Source: Tenrec ecaudatus
Taxonomy: Eukaryota; Chordata; Mammalia; Afrosoricida; Tenrecidae
Assembly (NCBI RefSeq): GCF_050624435.1
Contig: NC_134530.1
Location: 147,228,721-147,292,720, forward strand
Direction: 5' to 3'
DNA: 64,000 nucleotides
Shown here: positions 55,752 through 64,000 of the stretch, piece by piece
How the letters are laid out: every line of letters starts with the position of its first letter
How positions within the stretch are numbered: the first letter of the stretch is position 1
The notes under the pieces: generated by a model
Database searches by the model: none
What the model saw: only the letters and a program-made list of their open reading frames with translations
What the model was told of the DNA's origin: nothing
Translations under genes and position numbers: made by a program

Positions 55752-55926
55752 CCAAAACCTCAAATTTCCATTGAGTTGATCCTGACCGATAGAAACCCTA
55801 TAGGACAGAGTAGAACTGTCGGGTTTCCAAGGCTGTAGCTCTTTGTGGAAGCAGTCTGCCTCATCTTCCTCCCACAGAGTGGCCTTTGGGTTTGAACTGC
55901 CAGCCTCCCCACTGTGCTACCAGGCT
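55752..55926 (-). repeat. AfroSINE-type SINE
   Basis: AAATTTCCATTGAGTTGATC, CTATAGGACAGAGTAGAACT, GGGTTTGAACTGCCAGCC, GTGCTACCAGGCTC. Confidence 0.93.
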
Positions 55927-56763
55927 CAAGATGTTGACGAAGATTAAATTTGATAACGTTGTGAAAAACAGCATGGAGAGCCACATCTGACCTCCTCTGG
56001 CTTTCCACGGCCACGAGGCAGGGGTCAGACCCACCTCTACTCTCCATCCTTCTTGACCTGTTCTGACACCAACCATTGTTCCCACAGCACACTACTTCTC
56101 TGCTGAGTTCAGCTCTTCATTGCAGTGAACACAGCAGTCAATCCATATTCACAATCAAGTCAGGATCAGTGAACAGTATGGAGACAGTCATCGGTCCACA
56201 GCAGCCAAATCTCTCTCTGGTCTTCTGCCTCAGTGACCAGGAAGCCGCCCTGCTGCTCTGCCTCGCAGTTCCGTCTCATAGTCTCAGCGCCCCTCCTCTG
56301 TTCTCTCTCCTGGACTCCTTGCCAGGCCTCTGGTCTCCGCCTGGCTCCTCCGGTTTGCCCCACGGTCTCCAGGCAGCAACTTTTGTCTCTGGCCTCAGCC
56401 TCCACCACTTTAGACCTAGATCTCAAACACACGCCATATCCAATGGTCCTGGGATTTTTCTCCATGTCCAAGCTGGCTCTTATACACAGCAGAATGGCTT
56501 TGACGGAGACACAGTTTTTATTTTTCAGCAGAGCATACCCTCAAGTAAATAGTGGGTGGTGTCTTGATTCACACGTGCTACTAAATGGAGACTTAAGTCC
56601 ACCTTCATCCTGTCCGTTAGCATATGTGACAGAGAACTCCCTCTGAAATAGGACCACAACCACATACATAGAGGCCAGAATCATAACCCATCACATAACA
56701 GACTGTAGCTAAAAGGACAATAATAACTGACTGCATAACACACTCATGACCCTCCTAACACAG
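55927..56763. other. Unassigned DNA with overlapping non-coding frames
   Basis: Frames of 137-158 codons on the + strand (56076-56552, 56233-56646) are in C/T-rich sequence and show no domain. I find no exon signals worth calling. Part could be an unrecognised repeat. Confidence 0.35.
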
Positions 56764-56947
56764 TACCAAGGAAACCTGGTGGCTCTGGGTTACAATTTGG
56801 GCTACTAACCAAAAAATCAGCAATTCAAAGCCACCAGCTGCAGGAGATGAGGCCTTCTGCTCCTGCAGGCTCAGAAACCCACAGGGCGGCTCTACCCCGA
56901 CCCATAGTTGCTGTGAGCTGGAATCTATGAGCAGTGTGTTAGGGTTT
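56764..56947 (+). repeat. AfroSINE-type SINE
   Basis: ACCAAGGAAACCTGGTGGCT, CAGCAATTCAAAGCCACCAG, AACCCACAGGGCGGCTCTAC. Confidence 0.9.
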
Positions 56948-57649
56948 GGGCACAGGACCTGATCCACAATAGGCACCTAAAGGTATTTTTCTTTTTCCGC
57001 CCTCTTTCCCAGACTTCCCCACATACAGTCCAGGGTAAATGTTTCTCAACTCCATTCTGGTCAAGCTGATCCCCAAAGAATCTGTCCCCAAAAGTGGCTT
57101 TTGAACTGCCATCCCATAAAAGGAGAAATTGTGCCAGCCCAAGAAGGGCAGCCCAGGAGGTGGCCAGCAGGGAAGTGGACAGCTGCAGGACTGAACACTG
57201 TGCACTAGGGGGAGCAAAAGACTCAGGCACACAGTGAGGGCCACACCCAGAAATCTCTGTACTTGGATCCCAGACCACCCAGACTGGGAAGATCCAAGCA
57301 GGAAGAAGATGTGCTCAATGCTACCCAAAAAGGCCTTTCTGGGACAAAATGGGGAGATGCAGGGAGCCTTGGTGGGGGGCTTGTCATCCCTCCAGCATCA
57401 GCCTGGTTGAAGTTTCTGGCTTTTAAGGAACTTCCTGTCTCCTGGTGACTGGGTAGAAGGAAGGTAGGAATGTGCGGAGACCAGAGGGAAAGACAGGCCG
57501 GATCACTCTCCCAATTCACGTACCTTCTCTGATGTATTCAACATCTTCGTAAATCTGACAGGGTCACGAGCTAGAGTTTAGCTGGAGGGCTAGGGCCCAG
57601 CAAGGGGAATACACTTGAGTGAGTTTCCTAAGTTCCTTTCTAAGAGGTT
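56948..57649. other. Unassigned DNA
   Basis: No gene or repeat is recognised. Confidence 0.4.
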
Positions 57650-57800
57650 CACTAACCCACGGACACCATTCGATTACAATTCCCAATGACCCTGTGCAGG
57701 GTTTTCTGTGAATCTGGAAATCCTTAAATCCACCAGCAGGCAGCCTCATCTTTCTCCCAAGGAGCCTGCTGGTAGATTTAAATCACCAACCCTGTGGGTG
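57650..57800 (-). repeat. AfroSINE-type SINE, diverged
   Basis: GGACACCATTCGATTACAAT, CAATGACCCTGTGCAGGG, CCTCATCTTTCTCCCAAGGA, TAGATTTAAATCACCAACCC. Confidence 0.75.
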
Positions 57801-58129
57801 AGTTGTTCAATACCTACCCCCCAGAGTCACCAAGTTTCCTGAGCCTCTCTCGACAGGGGTTAAGGACTTCTTTCATCTACATGGTCTCATCTGGGCATTC
57901 ACAGAGACTATTATTCTGTTTGGAAACGAAACAGGTTCAGGTAATTACTCTCAATTCTCCTCAACAGCGCCTTCATTGATACTATCTCCTCCTTTCTTGC
58001 TTTCCCTTTTTTAAAAAAATCAGTCCAGATGACACATATACTCTAGGAATATTGCTATTCAGAGTATGGGGTCAAATGTTTAGCTACAGGCTGCATTTCC
58101 CATTTCCTCGCCCCTCAAGTACAACAGAG

Positions 58130-58345
58130 AGTTGATAACAGGAGCCAACTGTCATCAAGTGAGTTCTGACTCCCGTGATCCATGTGTGCAGAGGAGAACT
58201 GTCACTCGGGGCTTTCCAGACCGTGACCTTTCCGAAGCACATCACCAGGCCTGCTTTCTTCCAGGGTACTTTTGGGCAGGTTCGAACCACTAATCTTTGA
58301 GTTAGTAGGCAAGCATTTAACCATGGACAGCACTCGGGGTCCCTA
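58130..58345 (-). repeat. AfroSINE-type SINE, older subfamily
   Basis: GAGCCAACTGTCATCAAGTG, ATCACCAGGCCTGCTTTCTT, GGCAGGTTCGAACCACTAAT. The B-box region is well kept. Confidence 0.9.
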
Positions 58346-58374
58346 AAGAGATGAAAGAGCACGGTCACTGAGAA

Positions 58375-58575
58375 GAGGCACTCTGGAGTCACAGGAGTAA
58401 ATATTCATCATTCATTCATCCCAAGATCACCAGCCTCATTGTGCCTCCGTTGCCGCCCTTGTAAAATGCAAGCACTAACAACTTTTGCACAAGATTCCCT
58501 TCAATGAGATGTATTATGTAAATCCATGTACACGATGCCTGGCATTTAATAAAGGCTTGTAAGTGGCATCTGGCA
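58375..58575 (+). repeat. MIR SINE
   Basis: CAGCCTCATTGTGCCTCCGT and CACGATGCCTGGCATTTAAT with AAAGGCTTGTAAG follow the MIR middle and 3' end. Confidence 0.75.
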
Positions 58576-59929
58576 CATGTAATTACATGTGGAGACTCTG
58601 TAGAGACATAAAATCATACCACAAAATGGTCTGGAAGGACTAGTCCATTATTTTCATGTTCTTTGCCAATGAAGGTTGATGGGCGTTAAATGGGAGGCCG
58701 AGTAGGATTGTGGCAGAGCAAGGACTAGAACTCAGGACATTTTCGTTCACTCAATCTTGCCCTCTTTTCCGCCGCTGTTTCCTCCTTGGGTCAGCAATGT
58801 TTATTTACAGATATTTATATTTTTATTTATACATTATATAAATATTTATGGAACACATGCCTACGAAGCTTACATTGGGAGACAAACAGATACAATCTAT
58901 AACCTTTTAGCACTCTCTTGACCCACATAGGCATTAAATAAACATTAGCTGACAACTTGATAAAGTAACAGAAAATCGTTCTCTCCTGTGGTGCATATTG
59001 AAGAGAATGCCATGCACCCCAGTTCCCACTACTGCGTATCCATTTGTGTGCACCGGGCTCTACGTTTATTTGCAAGTTTTAGATGCTGAAGAGTCACAAA
59101 ACCCAAGAACTACCTCTCAGGGCTGCTGAAGTTCGGTGAAGTTCAGTGAGTTTCAAACAGCCCTTACTACCTCCAGGGCTGATGAACGCAAAGGAAAGCA
59201 ATCTGCAGGCCCTCCGGACTCGGAATCCTACTTGGCAGGGATGATCTCATTCTTGTGGGGCCTTCCACACCAGCTCAGGCCAGGGCAAGAGAGCAGGAAA
59301 TCAGGGGAGCGACTGATTGCTCAGAGGGAAAAAAAAAAGGCTGTAGGGCACCCAGTCTGACTGGGAAGAGTGTCGAGGAATTAGCTGCTACTGAGGGAGT
59401 GGGGGTAGGGAGGGACGGGAAGGAGGGACTGATTCACTAGGACAACACTTAAGAGTGACTCAGAAACCAGCAGAAAATAGCCTGTTCTCCCACGTTGCCT
59501 CATTGTCAGGCGATGAGGCACTTCCTCAATGCACACCCATAGGCAGAGCAGAGAGAAGGAGGAAATGGAGTTTTAAAAGTTGTGGGCTGGTTTCCAGTCA
59601 AGCCAGTATTTATTGAGCACTTACAATATACCTGGCCCTTCTGGCCTTTCAGCTTGGCAGTCTCCCAAACTCAGCAACCCACGTCTTTCTGAAATTCTGG
59701 AGCTCCAACGTCATAACTCCAAAGGCACTTGGGCCACTGTTGAGCACCTTAGTACCTAGTTTCACTATTCTTCCTAAATAGAGATGATCCTTCTGAGATG
59801 ACAATCAATAGGGGGAGATAGCAGAACTGTTTTTCTGACTCTGATGCTGGCTTTAGAGTGTCAGTCATGCCCATTTTCTGAACCCGTCTTCCTGGTGAGA
59901 GTCAGTGTGCAGTGAGCAGAGTAAGACAC
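58576..59929. other. Unassigned DNA with short ancient repeat pieces
   Basis: A MIR/L2-like piece lies at 59600-59640 (TATTTATTGAGCACTTACAA) and perhaps another at 58645-58740 (-). No gene is recognised. Confidence 0.4.
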
Positions 59930-60110
59930 AGACGGAGAGTCCTACATCCCTGGTTGGAAATCACTTCTTTACCATTTCCTACTTCTATGGCCTTACTTGA
60001 TTTCTCTTGAATTGGTTTTCTCATTTGTAAAGTGAGCACAATGACGTCTCTCTGAGAGGGTAAATTAATCATACAGTAGGAAAGAGATCGCTGTGAAAAC
60101 TAAGGTGTAC
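59930..60110 (+). repeat. MIR SINE
   Basis: GAAATCACTTCTTTACCATT, GAATTGGTTTTCTCATTTGT, AAAGTGAGCACAATGACG. Confidence 0.7.
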
Positions 60111-60299
60111 CTGACCCAAGTCGCCATGGTATTTTCAGTCACCACAGGTGCATGTGAAACTGGATCATGAATAAGAAAGATCAGAGACAAATTGACACAT
60201 GTGAATTGTGGCACTGGGGAAGAATATTTAAAGGACCATGGACTTCCAGAAAAACAAACAAATCAGTCTTGCAGGAAGTATAGCCAGAATGTTCCTTAG

Positions 60300-60575
60300 A
60301 AGCGAGACTTCGCCTTACGTACTTTAGATGTGTTATCAGGAGAAATCAGTCCCTGGAAAAGTACATTATGCTCTGTAGAGAGTCAGCAAAAAAAAAAAAA
60401 GAGGAGGAGGAAGAAGAAGAAGAAGATGATCCTTCTCCTAGGAGATGGATTGAGACACTGGCTACAACAATGGGGTCACACCTACCAATTATGTGGATGT
60501 GGAAGGACCAGGTAGTGTTTTGTTCTGTTATACATAGGGACTATGAATAGGAACCAGCTCGGCTGCTCCTATTTA
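60300..60575 (+). mobile_element. RTE/BovB LINE 3' end
   Basis: TACTTTAGATGTGTTATCAG, AGAGATGGATTGAGACACTGG-type text (GAGATGGATTGAGACACTGG), and GTTTTGTTCTGTTATACATA correspond to the last coding part and 3' end of the afrotherian RTE LINE. A purine-rich (GAA)n/(GGA)n tract at 60388-60430 has expanded inside it. Confidence 0.88.
60388..60430. repeat. A-run and (GAA)n/(GGA)n tract
   Basis: Thirteen A bases followed by GAGGAGGAGG and AAGAAGAAGA; it produces lysine/glutamate runs in chance frames. Confidence 0.95.
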
Positions 60576-60598
60576 GTTTTTGGTTTCAAGAGCTTGCT

Positions 60599-60770
60599 GA
60601 GGTTCCCTGCCTGGTGGTGTAGTGAACACACGTTGGACTGCTAACCGGGAGGTCAACAGTTTGAAACCACCAGCTCCTGTATGGGAGAAGACAAGGCTTT
60701 CTACTATCATAAAGTGTTACAGACTCCGAAACCAAGGGCAATTCTACTCTGTTCTATAGAGTTATGAGTT
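60599..60770 (+). repeat. AfroSINE-type SINE
   Basis: GCCTGGTGGTGTAGTGAACA, GTCAACAGTTTGAAACCACC, TACTATCATAAAGTGTTACA. Confidence 0.93.
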
Positions 60771-60813
60771 CAAACTGCTATCCCACTTGATACCAGTGGG
60801 AGGGGGCTTGCTG

Positions 60814-60992
60814 AAGGAGCCCTGATGGCAGAATGTTAAGTATACGTTTGACAGTTCAAACCCAGCTGCAGCTGCTCAGTGGGAGAAAGATGAAGCTGTC
60901 TCCTCCTGTAAAGATTTGGTCTCAGAAGCCCTATGGAGCCTATAGGGTCATTATGAGTCAGAATTGACTTGGTCATGGTAGGTTTGCTTTTT
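60814..60992 (+). repeat. AfroSINE-type SINE
   Basis: GAAGGAGCCCTGATGGCAGA, TTTGACAGTTCAAACCCAGC, TATAGGGTCATTATGAGTCA. Confidence 0.93.
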
Positions 60993-61013
60993 GTTTGGTA
61001 GAGTTTACTGCTG

Positions 61014-61170
61014 GAGTCCCTGAGAGGTGCAGTTAGCTTAATGCTTTAATGGTTTCTAGCCATGGTTGTGGCTTCACTGCTCAGAGGCATCTTGGAAGAA
61101 AGGTCTGACAATCCACGTCCAAAACCTCAGCCACTGGAAAGCCTCAGAGCACAGTTCTGCTCAGACATCT
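61014..61170 (+). repeat. AfroSINE-type SINE, older subfamily
   Basis: GGAGTCCCTGAGAGGTGCAG, CATCTTGGAAGAAAGGTCTG, AAACCTCAGCCACTGGAAAG. Confidence 0.85.
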
Positions 61171-61370
61171 TGCTTGTCATCAGCAACATTTGGCTTCCTT
61201 GTATTTTCACCAGGAAGGCCAAACATTCTTTCCAACCTCTGCATTGCCCTTAGTTCCAACGCACTGGAAACACCATTGTCCAGAAGTAGGCTACTAGGGC
61301 CAGCGACACAAGTCGCCTCATCTGGCAGTGTGGGAAAAATGTGACACAAATGTACTATTATAAGACCTTT

Positions 61371-61540
61371 AGCCCTGGTGGCGTAGTGGTTACGTGTTGG
61401 GCTACGATCCAGAAGGTCAGCAGTTCAAAACACCAGCCTTAAGTTACAGTCTCAGAAACCCACAACAGTTCTACCCTTCCCTACAGGGGGCGCTGTGAGT
61501 CGGCATGGACTCCAAGGAAGTGAGTTTGGTTTGGGTTTAC
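61371..61540 (+). repeat. AfroSINE-type SINE, young-looking
   Basis: AGCCCTGGTGGCGTAGTGGT holds an A-box-like TGGCGTAGTGG; GGTCAGCAGTTCAAAAC holds the B-box region; GGCGCTGTGAGTCGGCATGG and GAGTTTGGTTTGGGTTT form the tail. The best A box in the window. Confidence 0.95.
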
Positions 61541-62016
61541 CTGGAAAGTACCTTCTCTCACTCCTTCCCCCAGGTCCCAACCTGGTGCTTATATCTAGAG
61601 AACCCGGAAGGCTTTTCCTCAGTTTATGCCTCTGAACTACAGCAGCATCTATCTCCAGAGCTAACTTCTTCTGCATACCGTAGGAAAGAGGATTATGATT
61701 TCCTACGATACCATCTTTGCACCCTTGCTTCCAGCACATCCTCAGGTGCGTCCAAGTAAGAAAAACAGGGGTAGGGAAGCCACCTGACTGAGTCTCCCAG
61801 AAGTAATTCTAAAGCAGACACTAACGATCACTTTTCCAAATAATATGGATGAAATCACGCTCCGGGTACCCGCAGCCCGCCATTCCTCGGCTTCCTGAGC
61901 CATCAGGGTTTAAAGGCCGAAGCCCTGGGCACAGGTCACCTCAGTGACCGTAAAGACGGTGGAAAGTTGCCGGACCCGGCCTCACCTTCGAACCCGGGAC
62001 AGAGGAGGGCGCTTCC

Positions 62017-62034
62017 TACCGGAACTGACGTGCC
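62017..62034. promoter_or_regulatory. ETS/CRE-like composite site
   Basis: TACCGGAACTGACGTGCC joins an ETS core (CCGGAA) to a CRE-like TGACGTG. It is one base off the classic overlapping ETS/CRE arrangement of CpG-island promoters. Confidence 0.5.
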
Positions 62035-62100
62035 CTCAATCCCAGCCTGGCTCTCCCCAAACAAAAGGGATCCTGGGCCCCCGGGAGGAGCGTAAATGAC

Positions 62101-62185
62101 ATTGGAGAAGCCCCTCCCCCTGCCAGTACGGATTGGTAGTGGCGCTGGAGAGGCGAGGCGGCGATTGGTCGGGATGAATGCCAAT
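62101..62185 (+). promoter_or_regulatory. Array of CCAAT (NF-Y) boxes
   Basis: ATTGG occurs at 62101-62105, 62132-62136 and 62164-62168, with start-to-start distances of 31 and 32 bases, and CCAAT follows at 62181-62185. Regular spacing near three helical turns is a known trait of NF-Y-controlled promoters, often of cell-cycle genes. Confidence 0.75.
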
Positions 62186-62219
62186 CCCCCTGCCTGGCGG
62201 CTGAGGGGGAGGGGCCTCG

Positions 62220-62284
62220 GGGAGCCGTGGATGGGAGCGGGCGGCGGAGGCGGCGGGGAAGCGAGCCCGGAGCGCCGGGAAGAG
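62220..62284 (+). other. Predicted first exon (start uncertain) with 5' splice donor
   Basis: About 35 bases after the CCAAT array the text runs through GGAGCCGTGGATGGGAGCGG and a GGC-rich stretch to GGGAAGAG, then GTAGGA, a fair splice donor at 62285. An ATG at about 62229 opens a Gly-rich frame (MGAGGGGGGEASPERREE) running into the donor, so the exon could be coding or purely 5' UTR. The transcription start is inferred from the promoter sites only. Confidence 0.4.
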
Positions 62285-63265
62285 GTAGGATCTCCTCGGG
62301 CTGGGGGCCTGGCGATTGTTGGGCGGCCGCGCGCTCGGGAGAAAATCCAGGGTGGGTCCCCCGGTATCCCCCCGCCAGCTCCTCAGAGGCCGCGCTCTCG
62401 CCCCCATCCCCGGAGGGGGCGGGGCCGTCTCCTCCGCCTCCCGGTATTCCCAGAGGAGGCGGCTCCTCAGCCGCGGAGGGTCCCCACGGCTCCTTACCGC
62501 TCCCGTTCCACACCGGCCTCCTCAGAAGGGGCTTCCCTCCCGACACCCCTCCTTTCAAGGCTCGAGCTGTCTCCCAGCGCCTCAAGCTAGGAGGGCGCTC
62601 GGGTTCCCATTCCTGCCGCCCCCACCCCCATTTTTGTACCCCGGGCCGCCAGGCATCCTTCCCTACACCTGTCCCCACTGGTTAGGGTGGGACCCGAGCT
62701 TGTTTCTTCCGTGGCTTAAAATCGGTGCTTTCTAGAACAGAGGGAGGGGGCGAAGCGAAAGCCAAAGACCGGACCCAGACGGCCAGCGCCGCGATAAAGC
62801 GCCCCTCCCCTCCTTCATTTCTTCCCATCCCCCACCAGGGTGCCCACAGTCCCTCCCGGCCCCTCGGTCCGCCGTTCTGTGCGGGGCAGAGAGCTCGCCC
62901 CCTCCCGGTCTACCCCACTCCACCCCCCACCCCTGCCGACCTAGGAGCGGACAGTGAGTTTCCCTGGACTCCGGAGGAAAAAAATTACCTCCACCTCCAC
63001 CCCGCGCCCCTTTCAGTCTTTGTGCCCACCCTTCCTGTATGTTCACTCCTTGGGGGAGAACCCGGCTTCTGAAGGGGTTTGAGCCTTGAGTTGTGTCCCC
63101 TTTTGCCCTCCACCGGTTTTATTCCCTGGGAACCTGAAACAAGCCGGCCCCTTATATCCCACCGGGAGGTGGGTGTGTTGGGGATCTGCGGAATTGGGTG
63201 GGTAGGGATGCCGGGCGGGCAGTAGCCGCCGCGTACTTGGAAACCGCAGCCAGCCGAAGCCGCCT

Positions 63266-63277
63266 CCCCACGTGGGG
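63266..63277. promoter_or_regulatory. E-box palindrome
   Basis: CCCCACGTGGGG is a perfect 12-base palindrome around CACGTG, the site for MYC/MAX and USF factors, inside the CpG island. Confidence 0.5.
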
Positions 63278-63450
63278 TTCCAGCCACGAGTGTGTCTCGT
63301 GGTGAGTGGTGGGCTGGTGTGTTCCGCAGGGCGACTGCAGTTAACCTTGAAGGGATAGTTCTGTTGAAACAAAAGGCAGGAAGTGTTTGAAGAAAATTCG
63401 GCTTCAGTCGTTGAGGTTTATGATTAATCTGGTCCTGTGGCCTTTGGAAG

Positions 63451-63668
63451 GCCGCCCTGGTAGCGCAGTGGTTCAGGTGCTGGGCTGCCAACCGAACTGG
63501 AAGGTGGACGGTTGGGCCCCATCAACCTGCAGCTGGATGGGAGAAAGCGGAGGCCTCTGACCACTTCCTTCAAGATGTACAGGCTCGGGAACGCCAGTGG
63601 GTCAGTTCGGCTCTGCCCTGGAAGGTCCCTCTGAGTCGGAATAGAAGGGAACAGCCACGGGTTTGGGG
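63451..63668 (+). repeat. AfroSINE-type SINE next to the CpG island
   Basis: GCCGCCCTGGTAGCGCAGTG, CTGGGCTGCCAACCGAACTG, CTCTGAGTCGGAATAGAAGG. It has the CGCAGTGGTT head and unusual CpG content for a copy in this window. Confidence 0.93.
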
Positions 63669-64000
63669 GAGCCCATTGGTTAAATTACCCCCTCTTTTCA
63701 TGGCTGGGGCTCACCCTCCACCCCGCCCCAGGGAAAGTCACACCTTTAAAACATAGTACATTGGCTTTACATGACCCAAATCTTTTCATACAATTTAGGG
63801 GGCAAAAGAGCAAGAGCCGTTTTAAAATCTCAGCCATAAAGGGTACCTAGGGGCAGGTCAACTCCAGGTATCCACGGGTCTCTGTAGTGTGTTACTAAAG
63901 GCTCTGTTAGCTTGGCCTCGGGTCAGCAGCAGCTTAGTGTTGATGCTTTGAGTCCAATGTTAATGCCATTAAATGTCCAGTACGCACCTATGGATCCTAA
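63669..64000. other. Unassigned DNA right of the island
   Basis: No gene or repeat is recognised; it would be intronic if the predicted gene runs rightward. Confidence 0.45.

Larger units (their letters stand above)
61950..63330. promoter_or_regulatory. CpG island promoter of an unidentified gene
   Basis: About 1.4 kb of GC-rich sequence has CpG kept at high density, unlike anywhere else in the window, so it is very likely unmethylated in the germ line. It holds a CCAAT-box array (62101-62185), an ETS/CRE-like site (62017-62034), GC boxes (AGGGGGAGGGG near 62206; GGGGGCGGGGCC near 62414) and an E-box palindrome (63266-63277). There is no TATA box. These are the traits of a housekeeping-type promoter. 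Open frames on both strands here follow from GC-rich composition. I do not recognise the gene. Confidence 0.9.

Noticed and set aside
56076-56646. 158- and 137-codon frames on the + strand
   Set aside because: Low-complexity serine/leucine/proline text in C/T-rich sequence; no domain or boundaries.
62016-62735. Long overlapping open frames on both strands (up to 220 codons)
   Set aside because: Stop codons are rare in GC-rich CpG islands; proline, glycine and arginine runs with no domain.

Overview
The window looks like ordinary nuclear DNA of a placental mammal from the Afrotheria. Three repeat types point there: about 35 copies of a tRNA-derived SINE of the AfroSINE type, RTE/BovB LINE fragments with the 3' end known from elephant and relatives, and many copies of an L1 whose 3' UTR ends in a run like GTATGAGCCCCTAATAAA. 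I cannot name the species from sequence alone. Ancient mammal-wide repeats (MIR, L2, old L1M, Tigger, hAT) lie underneath. No complete, intact protein-coding gene is visible: every long open frame either lies in a repeat, is antisense to one, or lacks a recognisable protein.

Layout. 1-3.9 kb: SINEs and unassigned DNA. 3.9-6.6 kb: a 2.2 kb L1 3' end inserted in an LTR-like repeat. 6.6-7.2 kb: old L1. 7.2-11.9 kb: an L1 with recognisable but broken ORF1 and ORF2 and no 3' end. 12-20.4 kb: mostly low-repeat DNA with three stretches that look like conserved noncoding elements, one L1 3' end with a perfect target duplication, a hAT-like element, and an RTE LINE carrying the YADD motif. 20.6-27.1 kb: two old L1M copies broken up by younger insertions. 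27.1-27.9 kb: a processed pseudogene of RPSA (laminin receptor / ribosomal protein SA). 28-33 kb: L1, L2, MIR, SINE and LTR-like copies. 33.6-35.5 kb: two Tigger DNA transposons, one on each strand. 35.7-37.7 kb: a run of SINEs on one strand, with an L1 tail inside the first and another L1 tail at the right end. 38-47.6 kb: mixed repeats and unassigned DNA, including an L1 with an inverted 5' part. 47.7-52.5 kb: two related retroviral-type LTRs in the same orientation. 53-61.8 kb: scattered repeats.

The one clear gene-related element is at the right end. A strong CpG island (about 61.95-63.33 kb) has an array of CCAAT boxes, an ETS/CRE-like site, GC boxes and plausible 5' splice donors on both strands. 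It is probably the promoter and first exon of a housekeeping-type gene running right out of the window, and possibly a bidirectional promoter. I do not recognise the gene.

The most informative observations concern retrotransposon biology: two independent L1 insertions share the same doubled 3' tail, one L1 shows a twin-priming inversion, and several nested insertions with exact target duplications give a relative order of events. I see no evidence for a new protein-coding system.
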